DNA from: Nocardioides flavus (ex Wang et al. 2016)
Lineage (GTDB): Bacteria; Actinomycetota; Actinomycetes; Propionibacteriales; Nocardioidaceae
Reading direction: 5' to 3'
DNA: 64,000 nt
NCBI RefSeq assembly: GCF_014653115.1
Contig: NZ_BNAD01000010.1
Span: 1-64,000, forward strand
Shown: piece by piece, positions 42,701 through 50,185 of the stretch
Layout of the letters: each line of letters opens with the position of its first letter
Position numbering within the stretch: the first letter of the stretch is position 1
Position numbers and translations under genes: made by a program
Notes under the pieces: model-generated
What the model saw: the letters and a program-made list of their open reading frames with translations, nothing else
What the model was told of the DNA's origin: nothing
The model's database searches: none

Positions 42701-43870
42701 AGCCAGGCCGAGGCTCAGCGGCAGCCGCACGACGGGGTCGAACTTGTGGATGTTGCGCAGCGGCGCCAGCGTCGTGTCGAGAGCGTGGAGCCAGGTGTCC
42801 GCGAGCACCGACCCGGCCCACCCGCCGCTGCCCGCCGTGAGCACGCCGAGGCCGACGAGGACCGACACGGCCAGCACGCGCCGCTGCCACAGGTCCCGCT
42901 GCAGCAGGCCGACCAGGCCGACGCCGGCGACCAGGACGGTCGGCACCAGCAGCCAGCGGGACGACGCCAGCTCGTAGCCGCCCTCCCACCCGATCTGCCC
43001 GCCCCCGGGGAAGAAGGCCACCCAGTGGCTGGTCCCGCGCAGGGAGGAGAGCCAGCCGGTCGCCCCGGCGGTGTTGTTGGCGGACTCGATGAAGTCGAGG
43101 AAGGGGGGCGCGTACGAGCCGAGCAGCAGGAGCGGCACGACCCACCAAACGCTCGCGAGCCCGACCAGGGAACCCCACGCGACGAGGTGGGTGGCGCGCT
43201 GGCGCAGCGACCTCCCCGACGCGAGGAGCAGCAGCAGCGCCGGGAGCACCAGGCACGCCACGACGAGGGTCGCGTTCTGCCCGCCCATGACCGGCACCGT
43301 GGCGGCCGAGAGGACGAAGGCCACCCAGCCGCGCAGGCGACCGCGCAGGAACAGCACCATCGGCAGCACCGTCCACGGCAGCACCGCCGCGGGGAGGGTC
43401 TCTCCGCTGAGTCCGCCGACGGTCGTCAGCACACGCGGGGAGAGCATGTAGGTGAGGCCGGCGAGCACGGCGCCGACCTGCCCGATCCCGGGCCAGCTGG
43501 CCGCCAGCCGGCGGGCGCCCTCGTACGCGAGCAGCATCACCAGCGCCGACCACAGGCGCTGCCACACCCACATCGGTGCGCCCAGCACCTCGCCGAGCAG
43601 GAACGCCGGTCCCATGGGGAACAGGTAGCCCGATGCCTGGTTCTGCAACCCACCGAGGGCCCAGTCGGCGTTCCACAGGTCCGCACTGCGCACGAGCAGA
43701 TCGGCAGGGTTGAGCTGGAGGTCGAGCTTGGTGTCGAAGGTGATGCGCCCCGGCTGCTGCACGAGGTTGAGCACGAGGACCGCCACGACGACCGCGAGGT
43801 GAACGCCCCACGACCACGGGGAGTGGCGCGGAGGCCATCGGCGGACCGACGCGCTGGAGCCGTCGGTCAC
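39779..43870 (-). CDS. AftD-like DUF3367 arabinofuranosyltransferase-type membrane protein, copy 2
   Basis: The product has 1,363 residues, with the same plan as the copy at 32886-37049: ITFDTKLDLQLNPADLLVRS, NQASGYLFPMGPAFLLGEVL, SPRVLTTVGGLSGETLPAAV, SYAPPFLDFIESANN, LRNIHKFDPVVRLPLSLGLA. It also has a long extracytoplasmic part with discoidin-like segments (YTAWGSAPLSRPQGQWIEATF, GALDGRPETGWTSAPGD). The C-terminus has several helices. Conservation is strongest in the membrane part and lower in the carbohydrate-binding part, so the copies may act on different acceptors. GTG 43870 has GGAAGG about 8 nt upstream. Confidence 0.85.
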   Translation of the reverse strand: MTDGSSASVRRWPPRHSPWSWGVHLAVVVAVLVLNLVQQPGRITFDTKLDLQLNPADLLVRSADLWNADWALGGLQNQASGYLFPMGPAFLLGEVLGAPMWVWQRLWSALVMLLAYEGARRLAASWPGIGQVGAVLAGLTYMLSPRVLTTVGGLSGETLPAAVLPWTVLPMVLFLRGRLRGWVAFVLSAATVPVMGGQNATLVVACLVLPALLLLLASGRSLRQRATHLVAWGSLVGLASVWWVVPLLLLGSYAPPFLDFIESANNTAGATGWLSSLRGTSHWVAFFPGGGQIGWEGGYELASSRWLLVPTVLVAGVGLVGLLQRDLWQRRVLAVSVLVGLGVLTAGSGGWAGSVLADTWLHALDTTLAPLRNIHKFDPVVRLPLSLGLAALVTSAVPHTWRRTTGAAPVPVRPLVLGVVTLLVLAAAGPAAAGSLRTKGGFDDIAAPWREAVAYLAEQSGPTRTIVLPGAGFAVQTWGRTIDEPIQVLDPSPWMARAQVTVAPAGTLRLLDSVEQSVADPRPLKHLAAALEELGVTHVVVRNDLDPEEVDAPDPQLVHAAIANVPGARLAASFGSTAGGPAAIEVFELRHDDEPRVELQAWDDRVVVDGAPEIVPDLRAAGLVREDQAAVLAVGDEAPDVVTDSLRRVERSFGRVHDARSGVMTAGEAYRVDRLAHDHSDDAMPASRTTAAYDGVARISASTSAGYADILGPVRPEQHPWSAFDRSIYTAWGSAPLSRPQGQWIEATFDRPTPVREVSLAFDTFSGAPVTSVRISTEDRSTVAEVEPNGAVPAVRVDDDAASTLRVTVLGAGVDRGQVRLSDVRIAGRDVSRSLVVPGAVSSDTAVFLSSEIPRRACAVGPDDSVVGCELAWQRETSETPGFDRTITVEESGEWTVKGHALATHGPLLAGLFAPLAEDQVDVVATSTYGGDPAVGAAGALDGRPETGWTSAPGDPGAALQLTWGPRRTVSRIDVSGSPDLPGDLPEYVVVEGGPGTGEPQLVATRGAQAGVMQPVRTNRLRVTAYGQAGLDGVGISELDVAGIEDLLHRPDPGTPTGTACGFGPSVEVAGRTVQTRISGTLGDVRSGRNLAVIPCGKRSVALTPGEHRVRVTNPEGFVTSSLVLAPDPPETAAAVRPSVRSWSSTHREVEVSSPAESVLGVAESFNRGWTASIDGTDLAPVVLDGWRQGFVVPAGTRGVVSLDYAPQVPFRVALLGGLGVVALLLLLAVGLVVGRVGRLRGEDPAAGEPAAQDASTGTHTDRPTPGWRDLRSWSQAPALVVLALVSLPLALGALGGWISSRRPDAGLVDVRLGAACLGAFAFSGAIALSTSAVVVPPVGSDVVVALAVGAVCGRVFTSSDGT

Positions 43871-43913
43871 TGGGACTGCCTTCCGTGCTGATCCGTCCGG
43901 GCGGCGCAGAGTC

Positions 43914-43919
43914 TATATT
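43914..43919. promoter_or_regulatory. Putative divergent -10 between the AftD-like and methyltransferase genes
   Basis: TATATT (43914-43919) in the 101-nt divergent spacer is the most A/T-rich hexamer nearby. It reads as a -10 for the plus-strand gene, and the minus strand offers TATAGA across the same bases. No good -35 is seen for either. Confidence 0.45.
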
Positions 43920-43971
43920 CTGCGTCCGTACCGCGACCCAGCCGCGCCGTCCGACGCCCGAGGGACCTCAC

Positions 43972-44691
43972 ATGACCACTTGCCGACCCGCCGAGTTCGC
44001 CGCGACGTGGACCGTCGCATCGACGATCCCCGGGTGGCTGACGGAGGCTCAGGCGCGGCTGCTGTTCGACACCGCGCACGAGCTGTCCGAGCGTCCGCTG
44101 ATCGTCGAGATCGGCAGCCACCAGGGCAAGTCCACGGTGGTGCTGGCCTCCGCGGCGCGCGCCATGGGCGGAAGGGTGGTGGCCGTCGACCCGTTCGTCG
44201 ACGGCCGGCTCTTCGGCGGTGCGTCCACGCGCACCAAGTTCGAGGGCAACGTGGCTGCGGCCGACCTCGACGGCGTCGTCGAGCTGCTCCCCGACTACAG
44301 CACCCGCGCCCGTACGACGTGGGCGCGCGACATCGACTACCTCTACATCGACGGCAAGCACGACTACTGGACGCTGAGCGACGACCTGAAGTGGGCGCGC
44401 CACCTGCCGTCCGGCGCCCCGATCCTCGTGCACGACTGCTACTCCTCCATCGGTGTCACCCTCGGGGTCCTGGTCAAGGTCCTGCCCTCGCGGACGATCC
44501 GCTACGAGCGCCGCGCCGGGTCGCTGGCCCTCTTCCGGGTCGGCCGTCCGACCCTGCAGGACCGCCTCCGGATCCTGCGCGAGGTCCCGTGGTGGCTGCG
44601 CAACGTCGCCGTGAAGGTGCTGCTGCGGCTCCGGCTGCGCGCCGTCGCGGCCCGCGTGTTCGGCCACGAGGGCCCCTACGACCCCTTCTGA
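43972..44691 (+). CDS. Class I SAM-dependent methyltransferase (Methyltransf_24-like)
   Basis: The product has 239 residues from ATG 43972, with GAGGGA about 6 nt upstream. LIVEIGSHQGKSTVVLASAA is motif I, RVVAVDPFVDGR the acidic loop, and DYLYIDGKHDYWTLSDDL with ILVHDCYSSIG the metal- and substrate-binding region of the class that includes catechol and macrocin O-methyltransferases. A basic C-terminal tail follows. It probably methylates a sugar or glycan precursor. It overlaps the convergent methyltransferase gene by 16 nt. Confidence 0.86.
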   Translation: MTTCRPAEFAATWTVASTIPGWLTEAQARLLFDTAHELSERPLIVEIGSHQGKSTVVLASAARAMGGRVVAVDPFVDGRLFGGASTRTKFEGNVAAADLDGVVELLPDYSTRARTTWARDIDYLYIDGKHDYWTLSDDLKWARHLPSGAPILVHDCYSSIGVTLGVLVKVLPSRTIRYERRAGSLALFRVGRPTLQDRLRILREVPWWLRNVAVKVLLRLRLRAVAARVFGHEGPYDPF

Positions 44692-45497
44692 GGCCCGTCG
44701 AGGCGGTAGATCCTCCGCTCGAGCATCTCCCCCGGCCGTGCGTGCTCGGCCTTGACGACCCGGTCGAACGGGATGCGCTGGTCGCGGCGCCTCTGGCGCG
44801 TACGCCACGTCCACGCCGCCGTGAGCGCCTGCACCGCGACGGCCTCCCAGCCGCGCTGGTGGCCCGGGGCCCGCATGGCACGGTCGTAGAAGTCCGGGTC
44901 GAGCTCCCCCTCGGTCCGCAGGTCGACCGATCCGGTCCAGTGGTACTGGATGACGCGGTGCTCGAAGCGCCGGTTCAGCACGGCGTCCAGCTCGTCGCGC
45001 ACGCCGGCCCGATCGATGTAGTCCTGGATCTCGGCGTCGAAGAAGGGTGCCTGCTTGGCGGTCAGCACGAGGGTCGGGCTGCCGTCGCCCTCCTCCAGCC
45101 GGCACCACCACACGTGGCTCGGGAAGTCCACGATCTTGGCGCTCGCGGCCTCGGGCACCTCGATGTAGCCCGCCCGCGCGACGCGCGTCAGCTCGGCCGC
45201 GACGGCGACCGGGTCGGCGACGTGCTCGAGCAGGTTGGAGCAGATGGCGTAGTCGAACGCGCCGTCGCGGAACGGCATGTCGGCGGCGTCGGCGTCGAAC
45301 AGCGGCCGGCTCACCCGGGCCGCCGCCCGTCCGGACCGCTGGGCGGCGTGCTCGGCCCCGGTGTAGCGGTCCAGCAGCACGTCGGCACGCCACGACGGCT
45401 TGTCGCCGCTGCCCACGTCGAGCACGAGCGCGTCGTCGTCGACCGGCACGGCGATGCGTCGCTGGTGGAAGACGCGGAGCGCGTCGAGGGCTGCCAT
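44676..45497 (-). CDS. Class I SAM-dependent methyltransferase
   Basis: The product has 273 residues from ATG 45497. LVLDVGSGDKPSWRADVLLD is motif I, and FDYAICSNLLEHVADPVAVA is motif II/III. RAGYIEVPEAASAKIVDFPS and WWCRLEEGDGSPTLVL are shared with methyltransferases of surface-polysaccharide loci. CATACT lies 8 nt before the start. The 80-nt divergent spacer separates it from the glycosyltransferase gene. Confidence 0.85.
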   Translation of the reverse strand: MAALDALRVFHQRRIAVPVDDDALVLDVGSGDKPSWRADVLLDRYTGAEHAAQRSGRAAARVSRPLFDADAADMPFRDGAFDYAICSNLLEHVADPVAVAAELTRVARAGYIEVPEAASAKIVDFPSHVWWCRLEEGDGSPTLVLTAKQAPFFDAEIQDYIDRAGVRDELDAVLNRRFEHRVIQYHWTGSVDLRTEGELDPDFYDRAMRAPGHQRGWEAVAVQALTAAWTWRTRQRRRDQRIPFDRVVKAEHARPGEMLERRIYRLDGPQKGS

Positions 45498-45564
45498 GGT
45501 CGAGGAGTATGGCAGGGGCGACGCCCACATCCGCGGAGCACGGGACGCAAACCGAACTGGCGGG

Positions 45565-45577
45565 TAACCTGACCCCC
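45565..45577 (+). promoter_or_regulatory. Leaderless-type -10 before the glycosyltransferase gene
   Basis: TAACCT (45565-45570) is followed by GACCCCC and then ATG 45578. There is no ribosome-binding site between them. Confidence 0.55.
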
Positions 45578-46741
45578 ATGCAGGGAGCGAACCCCGCGTC
45601 CCTCGAGGGACGCCACGTCGTGCTGTTCAACTGGCGCGACACCCAGAACCCCGAGGGCGGCGGGTCGGAGCGCTACGTCGAGGCGATGGCCCGCGGCCTC
45701 GTCGAGCGCGGTGCACGCGCCACGATCTTCTGCGCCGCGCACGACAGCGCACCCGCCGACGAGGTGGTCGACGGCGTGCGGTTCGTCCGTCGCGGCGACC
45801 ACCTCGCGATCTACCTCATCGGGGCCCTGCGCCTGCTGCTGCGCCGCTTCGGCAAGGTCGACCTCGTGGTCGACGTGCAGAACGGCCTCCCCTTCTTCAC
45901 CCGGTTCGCCACCCGCGCCCCCGTGGTCGTCCTGGTCCACCACGTGCACCGCGAGCAGTGGCCGGTGGTCTTCCCCGGCCTCCTCGGCCGCGTCGGGTGG
46001 TGGATCGAGCGCGTCGTGGCTCCGCGCGTCTACCGCCGGTCCCAGTACGTCGCGGTGTCCCGCGCGACGCGCACCGAGCTCATCGCCCTCGGCATCGACC
46101 GCGGACGCATCGCCGTCGTCCACAACGGCACCGCCCCGCCGCCGCTGACCGAGGCCACCCGCAGCCCCGCGCCCACCCTGTGCGTGCTCGGCCGGCTGGT
46201 GCCGCACAAGCAGGTCGAGCACGCCATCGACGCCATCATCGCGGTCCGCGCCGAGCACCCCGGCGCGTCGCTGGTCGTCGTCGGCAACGGCTGGTGGGAG
46301 GAGTCGCTGCGCGCGTACGTCGCCGAGCGGGGTGCTGGCGACGCCGTCACCTTCACCGGTCACGTCAGCGAGCAGGAGAAGCACGAGATCCTCGCGCGGT
46401 CCTGGCTCATGGTGCTGCCCTCGCTGAAGGAGGGCTGGGGCATCGTCATCGGCGAGGCCGGCAGCCACGGCGTGCCCACCGTGGCCTACGCCTCGGCGGG
46501 CGGCACCCGGGAGTCGATCGCGGACGGCACGTCGGGGCTGCTCGTGGACACGCCGGACGAGCTCGTCGAGACCGTACGCCGCCTCGTGGCCGACGACGCC
46601 GAGCGTCGTCGGCTCGGCAAGGGCGCCCGGGAGATGTCGCACACGTTCTCGTGGTCGCACTCGCAGGAGTCGTTCGCGCACGTCCTCGGGGACGTGCTCG
46701 ACGGACGTCGCGTCGCGGTCGAGGACCCCGACGGCCCCTGA
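45578..46741 (+). CDS. Glycosyltransferase family 4 protein
   Basis: The product has 387 residues. The N-terminal domain begins HVVLFNWRDTQNPEGGGSER, with the Gly-rich loop that holds the nucleotide sugar. The C-terminal GT-B domain has VLGRLVPHKQVEHAID, VVVGNGWWEESL and VLPSLKEGWGIVIGEAGSHG with the E-x7-E motif. It transfers a sugar from a nucleotide donor in the cytoplasm with retention, probably building the unit exported by the nearby flippase. Confidence 0.92.
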   Translation: MQGANPASLEGRHVVLFNWRDTQNPEGGGSERYVEAMARGLVERGARATIFCAAHDSAPADEVVDGVRFVRRGDHLAIYLIGALRLLLRRFGKVDLVVDVQNGLPFFTRFATRAPVVVLVHHVHREQWPVVFPGLLGRVGWWIERVVAPRVYRRSQYVAVSRATRTELIALGIDRGRIAVVHNGTAPPPLTEATRSPAPTLCVLGRLVPHKQVEHAIDAIIAVRAEHPGASLVVVGNGWWEESLRAYVAERGAGDAVTFTGHVSEQEKHEILARSWLMVLPSLKEGWGIVIGEAGSHGVPTVAYASAGGTRESIADGTSGLLVDTPDELVETVRRLVADDAERRRLGKGAREMSHTFSWSHSQESFAHVLGDVLDGRRVAVEDPDGP

Positions 46742-46798
46742 CGGCTCGACGCGACGGGCTCGACGGGCTCGACCGGCCGGCCGGTCGCGCACGCAAGA

Positions 46799-46829
46799 AC
46801 ACCGCCGCACCTGACGGTGTCGGCGGTGT
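46799..46829 (+). terminator. Hairpin terminator after the glycosyltransferase gene
   Basis: ACACCGCCG (46799-46807) pairs with CGGCGGTGT (46821-46829). An alternative internal pairing with CGGTGT at 46815-46820 is possible. The hairpin lies 58 nt after the stop and 52 nt before the end of the convergent DUF2613 gene. Confidence 0.6.
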
Positions 46830-46880
46830 CTGCGTCACCGGTCTCGCGGCCCGGAGGCCCTGCGGGACGCGGTCGGGAGG

Positions 46881-47030
46881 CTACTCGGCCTGGTTGGTGC
46901 CGTAGTCCATGACGTTCTGCTCCGGCTGCTTCGGCTCGGCGCTGACCGTGTTCACGACGCCGAACGTCGTGAAGAACGCCAGCAGGGCAGCGACGATCAT
47001 GGCGATCAGTCCTGCAAGGAACGGGTTCAC
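46881..47030 (-). CDS. DUF2613 family small membrane protein
   Basis: The product has 49 residues from GTG 47030, with GGAG 8 nt upstream. It is a single membrane helix (LIAMIVAALLAFFTTFGVV) with a short, Asn/Gln-rich tail ending MDYGTNQ, the pattern of the actinobacterial DUF2613 family. A longer frame reaches 47072, but family members begin at NPFLAGL. The function is unknown. It stands between glycosyltransferase and membrane-protein genes of the surface cluster. Confidence 0.75.
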   Translation of the reverse strand: MNPFLAGLIAMIVAALLAFFTTFGVVNTVSAEPKQPEQNVMDYGTNQAE

Positions 47031-47076
47031 GTCTTCAGTCTCCACTTCGCTAGGCCGGGAGAACCGTAGCACCTCC

Positions 47077-48861
47077 TCAGTCGCTCCGGCGCAATTGTCG
47101 ACGACTCGTCACTCGCGTTCCTACTGATCGGTACAGCGCGGTCAGGAGGGTGAGCGCCGCCAGCCCCCAGGCGAGCGCGAGGAGCGCGCGGGCCGGCGCG
47201 GTGTCGGCCGGTCCCGGGGTGACGTGCCCGGTCGGCGTGGCGAGCTGCCACGCGGTGAGCAGGGTGCCCCGGTGCAGCACCTCGGCGCTGCCGAGCTCCA
47301 CGGAGCCGCCGTAGCCGGGTGCGTCCACCTCCTGCGCCGCGAGGGCGGCGGCCGCCTCGCGGTCCAGCACGACCCACCCGATCCCCTCTCCGGCCAGGGC
47401 CTGCTCGAGGGCGGGGCCCTCCAGCGTGGCGAGGTGGTGACCCACGCGGGCTGCCCGCTGGTCCTCGCCCGCGATCTCCTCCCCCGAGACGACGAGCGTG
47501 TCGCTGGCGAGGTAGTCCGCCGGCAGGTAGCGGCCGAGCGGGTCGAGCGTCCGCCTGCCGTCGTTCCACCCCGGCTGCCGGTAGGACGTGAACGGCAGCA
47601 GCAGGACGTCGCCCGGGTGGCCGGCCTGCCGGTCACGCTCGACCGCCTGCCGCACCGTGGCGTACTCCTCGGGGAAGTCGACGGCCTCCAGCCGGCCGGA
47701 CACCCCGCGTGCCGCGTCCGGCATCGTCATCACCGGCACCAGGACGAGGAACGTCCCCACGCCCAGGCCGACGGCGCGGACGGGCACCGCCGCGGCGAGT
47801 CGCGCCGCACCCAGGCCGAACAGCAGCGCCTGCAGGGGCGCGACAAGCGCGACGAACCGCGTGCCGTCACGCAGCAGCCCGGCGCCGGGCACGTGCCCGA
47901 CCAGCCACGCCACCGCGTCGGGCGCCACTCGTCCGGCGAGGGCGACCACGAGACCGACCACGGCGACCGCGACCAGCGCGTGGCGCTCCGCCCGAGGCGT
48001 ACGACGGCGCCAGGTCGTCAGCCCGGCGACGCACACCGCCAGCACGAGCACGAGGGCGGCGAGGCCCACCACGGTCGTGCGCGAGGCCGGGACCACCTCG
48101 GCGTTCCAGATGCCGCCGAGGCCCAGCACCGCCAGCCAGGGCGGCATCACGCCCTCCCCCTGCGCGGCGAACAGCGCCACGGCAGCCGGGTCGCTCACCG
48201 TCGCCGACCCGTGGACGGCGCCGGCCACGATCCACGGCGCGTTCACCGCGAGGACCGCGCCGGTGGCGACGAGCAGCGGCCGGCGCACGCCTCGTGCCGA
48301 GGCCGCCACCGCGGCCACGACCATCACACCGGCGACGATCCCGCCGACGGGGCTCAGGCTCGCGAGGACGACCCAGAGGACCAGCTGCGGCAGCGCGCGC
48401 TCGCCCGCGGCCAGGCGCCTGGCGCACAGGAAGATCCACGGCAGGCTGGCGTAGGTGAGGAGGAGCGGCCAGTGGCCGATCCCCAGCCGTTCGGCCACGA
48501 ACGGGTTCCACACGTAGAGGGTGGCCGCGGCGAGCGGGCCGACGAGGCCCGTGCCGGGGACGAGACGGGCGGCCCCGGCCCCGGCCACGACGAGGGCGCC
48601 GAGCAGGGCCACCTTCTGCAGGAGCATGCCCGGGACGACCTCGTCCAGCAGCGCGACCACCAGGTCGGAGGGCACCGCGCGCGGCAGGCTCGACCCGGTG
48701 CCCCAGAAGTCGCCCCGCACCGCCAGGTCGGGCACCCAGACCATGTCGTACGACAGGACGTACCCGGGGCCGAGCGCGCCGCCCAGCACCAGGACGGCGA
48801 GCACCGCGGACCAGAGGGCGGGGGCGGCGCGCAGGCCCGCTGCACCGATCCGTCCTCGCAC
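47077..48861 (-). CDS. Large polytopic membrane protein of the surface-glycan cluster
   Basis: The product has 594 residues from GTG 48861 and about 12 membrane segments. The first extracytoplasmic loop contains YVLSYDMVWVPDLAVRGDFW, with acidic residues, then YVWNPFVAERLGIGHWPLLL. A soluble part near the C-terminus (YRQPGWNDGRRTLDPLGRYL) precedes a last helix. The layout recalls the N-terminal membrane part of the AftD-like proteins, so a GT-C glycosyltransferase role is possible, but no family is recognised. It is divergent from the flippase gene with an unusually compact promoter region. Confidence 0.72.
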   Translation of the reverse strand: MRGRIGAAGLRAAPALWSAVLAVLVLGGALGPGYVLSYDMVWVPDLAVRGDFWGTGSSLPRAVPSDLVVALLDEVVPGMLLQKVALLGALVVAGAGAARLVPGTGLVGPLAAATLYVWNPFVAERLGIGHWPLLLTYASLPWIFLCARRLAAGERALPQLVLWVVLASLSPVGGIVAGVMVVAAVAASARGVRRPLLVATGAVLAVNAPWIVAGAVHGSATVSDPAAVALFAAQGEGVMPPWLAVLGLGGIWNAEVVPASRTTVVGLAALVLVLAVCVAGLTTWRRRTPRAERHALVAVAVVGLVVALAGRVAPDAVAWLVGHVPGAGLLRDGTRFVALVAPLQALLFGLGAARLAAAVPVRAVGLGVGTFLVLVPVMTMPDAARGVSGRLEAVDFPEEYATVRQAVERDRQAGHPGDVLLLPFTSYRQPGWNDGRRTLDPLGRYLPADYLASDTLVVSGEEIAGEDQRAARVGHHLATLEGPALEQALAGEGIGWVVLDREAAAALAAQEVDAPGYGGSVELGSAEVLHRGTLLTAWQLATPTGHVTPGPADTAPARALLALAWGLAALTLLTALYRSVGTRVTSRRQLRRSD

Positions 48862-48886
48862 GAGAGGACAGCCTAGGATGCCGCGG
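48862..48886. promoter_or_regulatory. Overlapping divergent leaderless-type promoters
   Basis: The palindrome CCTAGG (48872-48877) is shared by two opposite -10 boxes: TAGGAT (48874-48879) on the plus strand, 7 nt before GTG 48887, and TAGGCT (48875 to 48870) on the minus strand, 8 nt before GTG 48861. Polymerase could occupy only one direction at a time. Confidence 0.5.
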
Positions 48887-50140
48887 GTGACCGCCACGAG
48901 AAGCGCGCGCGCCCGGCGCTCCTTCGACGGCAGCGCCGTCGCCGTCGCCACCAGCGTGATGAACGTGGCGACCTACGGCTTCACCATCGTCGCGGCCCGG
49001 GTCATCGGTCCCAGCGAGTACGGCGCGTTCGCGGCCTGCCTCAGCTTCCTCCTCGTCGTGCAGGTGGGCGCGCTCGGGCTCCAGGCGACCGCGGCGCGGC
49101 GCATCGCGCTCGACCGGGGCCACGTCGCCGCCATCGAGAAGGCGATCCTGACCCTCACTGCGAGGGTCTCGCTCGTCGTCGGGCTGGTCATGCTGGCGCT
49201 GGTCCCCCTGATCAACCGGCTGCTCAACCTCGACGACTTCGTCACCGCGACCATCGTCGCGCTCACGGTGGTCCCGCTGACCCTGGCGGGCGGCCAGGCG
49301 GGGGTGCTCCAGGGCGAGCGCCGGTGGCGGGCGCTCGCGGTGTTCTACGTCGCCGGGGGCATCCCGAGGCTCGTCATCGGCACGGCGCTCATCCTGTGGC
49401 GACCCGACGCGACCACCGCGCTGCTCGGCGTCGGCATCGGCTTCCTCTTCCCCGTGGCCGTGGGCGCGTGGTTCCTGCGGCACCGACGTACGCCCGAGCG
49501 GGTGCCCGGCGAGCACTCCGCGCGCGCGATGCTCCTCGAGAGCGCCCACAACGCCCAGGTCCTCCTCGCGTTCTTCGCGCTCTCGAGCGCGGACATCGTC
49601 ATGGCCCGGCACGTGCTGACCGAGCACGACGCCGGCCTCTACGCGGCCGGCCTGATCATGACCAAGGTGATGCTGTTCCTGCCGCAGTTCATCGTGGTGA
49701 TCGCCTTCCCCGACATGGCCACCCCCGAGAACCGCAGGCGCGCGCTGCGCCTCAGCCTGCTCGCTGTCGCCGGGCTCGGGCTCCTGGCCGTGGTCGCTGC
49801 CCGGGTGCTGTCGGGCGTCGCGATGGTCTTCGTCGGCGGCGCGGAGTTCGGCGAGGTGGAGGACCTGCTGTGGGTGTTCGCCGTCCTCGGCACCGTCCTG
49901 GCGATGCTGCAGCTCCAGGTGTACGCGGTGCTGGCCCGTCAGGGACGCCGCACGGTGCTGCTGGTCTGGGCAGCGCTCGCCGCGGCCGTCGTGCTCGGGC
50001 TGCGTACGGACTCGGTCATCGCCCTGGTGGCGGTCGTCGCCACCGTCGACGCCGTCCTGCTCGTGGCGCTCACCCTCCTGAGCCTCCGGTCCACCCCGGT
50101 CGCTCCCGCGTCGCCGGAGCACGCGCCGCTGCCGACCTGA
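48887..50140 (+). CDS. Oligosaccharide flippase (Wzx/MOP superfamily)
   Basis: The product has 417 residues and about 12 hydrophobic segments. Characteristic segments are ATSVMNVATYGFTIVAARVI, GPSEYGAFAACLSFLLVVQV and VVPLTLAGGQAGVLQGERRW, with helix pairs repeating to the end. GTG 48887 is chosen because TAGGAT lies 7 nt upstream. ATG 48878 would add three residues but overlaps that box. It would flip lipid-linked sugar units across the cytoplasmic membrane to the envelope enzymes encoded nearby. Confidence 0.87.
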   Translation: MTATRSARARRSFDGSAVAVATSVMNVATYGFTIVAARVIGPSEYGAFAACLSFLLVVQVGALGLQATAARRIALDRGHVAAIEKAILTLTARVSLVVGLVMLALVPLINRLLNLDDFVTATIVALTVVPLTLAGGQAGVLQGERRWRALAVFYVAGGIPRLVIGTALILWRPDATTALLGVGIGFLFPVAVGAWFLRHRRTPERVPGEHSARAMLLESAHNAQVLLAFFALSSADIVMARHVLTEHDAGLYAAGLIMTKVMLFLPQFIVVIAFPDMATPENRRRALRLSLLAVAGLGLLAVVAARVLSGVAMVFVGGAEFGEVEDLLWVFAVLGTVLAMLQLQVYAVLARQGRRTVLLVWAALAAAVVLGLRTDSVIALVAVVATVDAVLLVALTLLSLRSTPVAPASPEHAPLPT

Positions 50141-50185
50141 CGGCCGGCGCGCCGTCGCCGGCGCAGGCCCGGTCGGCGTACGTGC

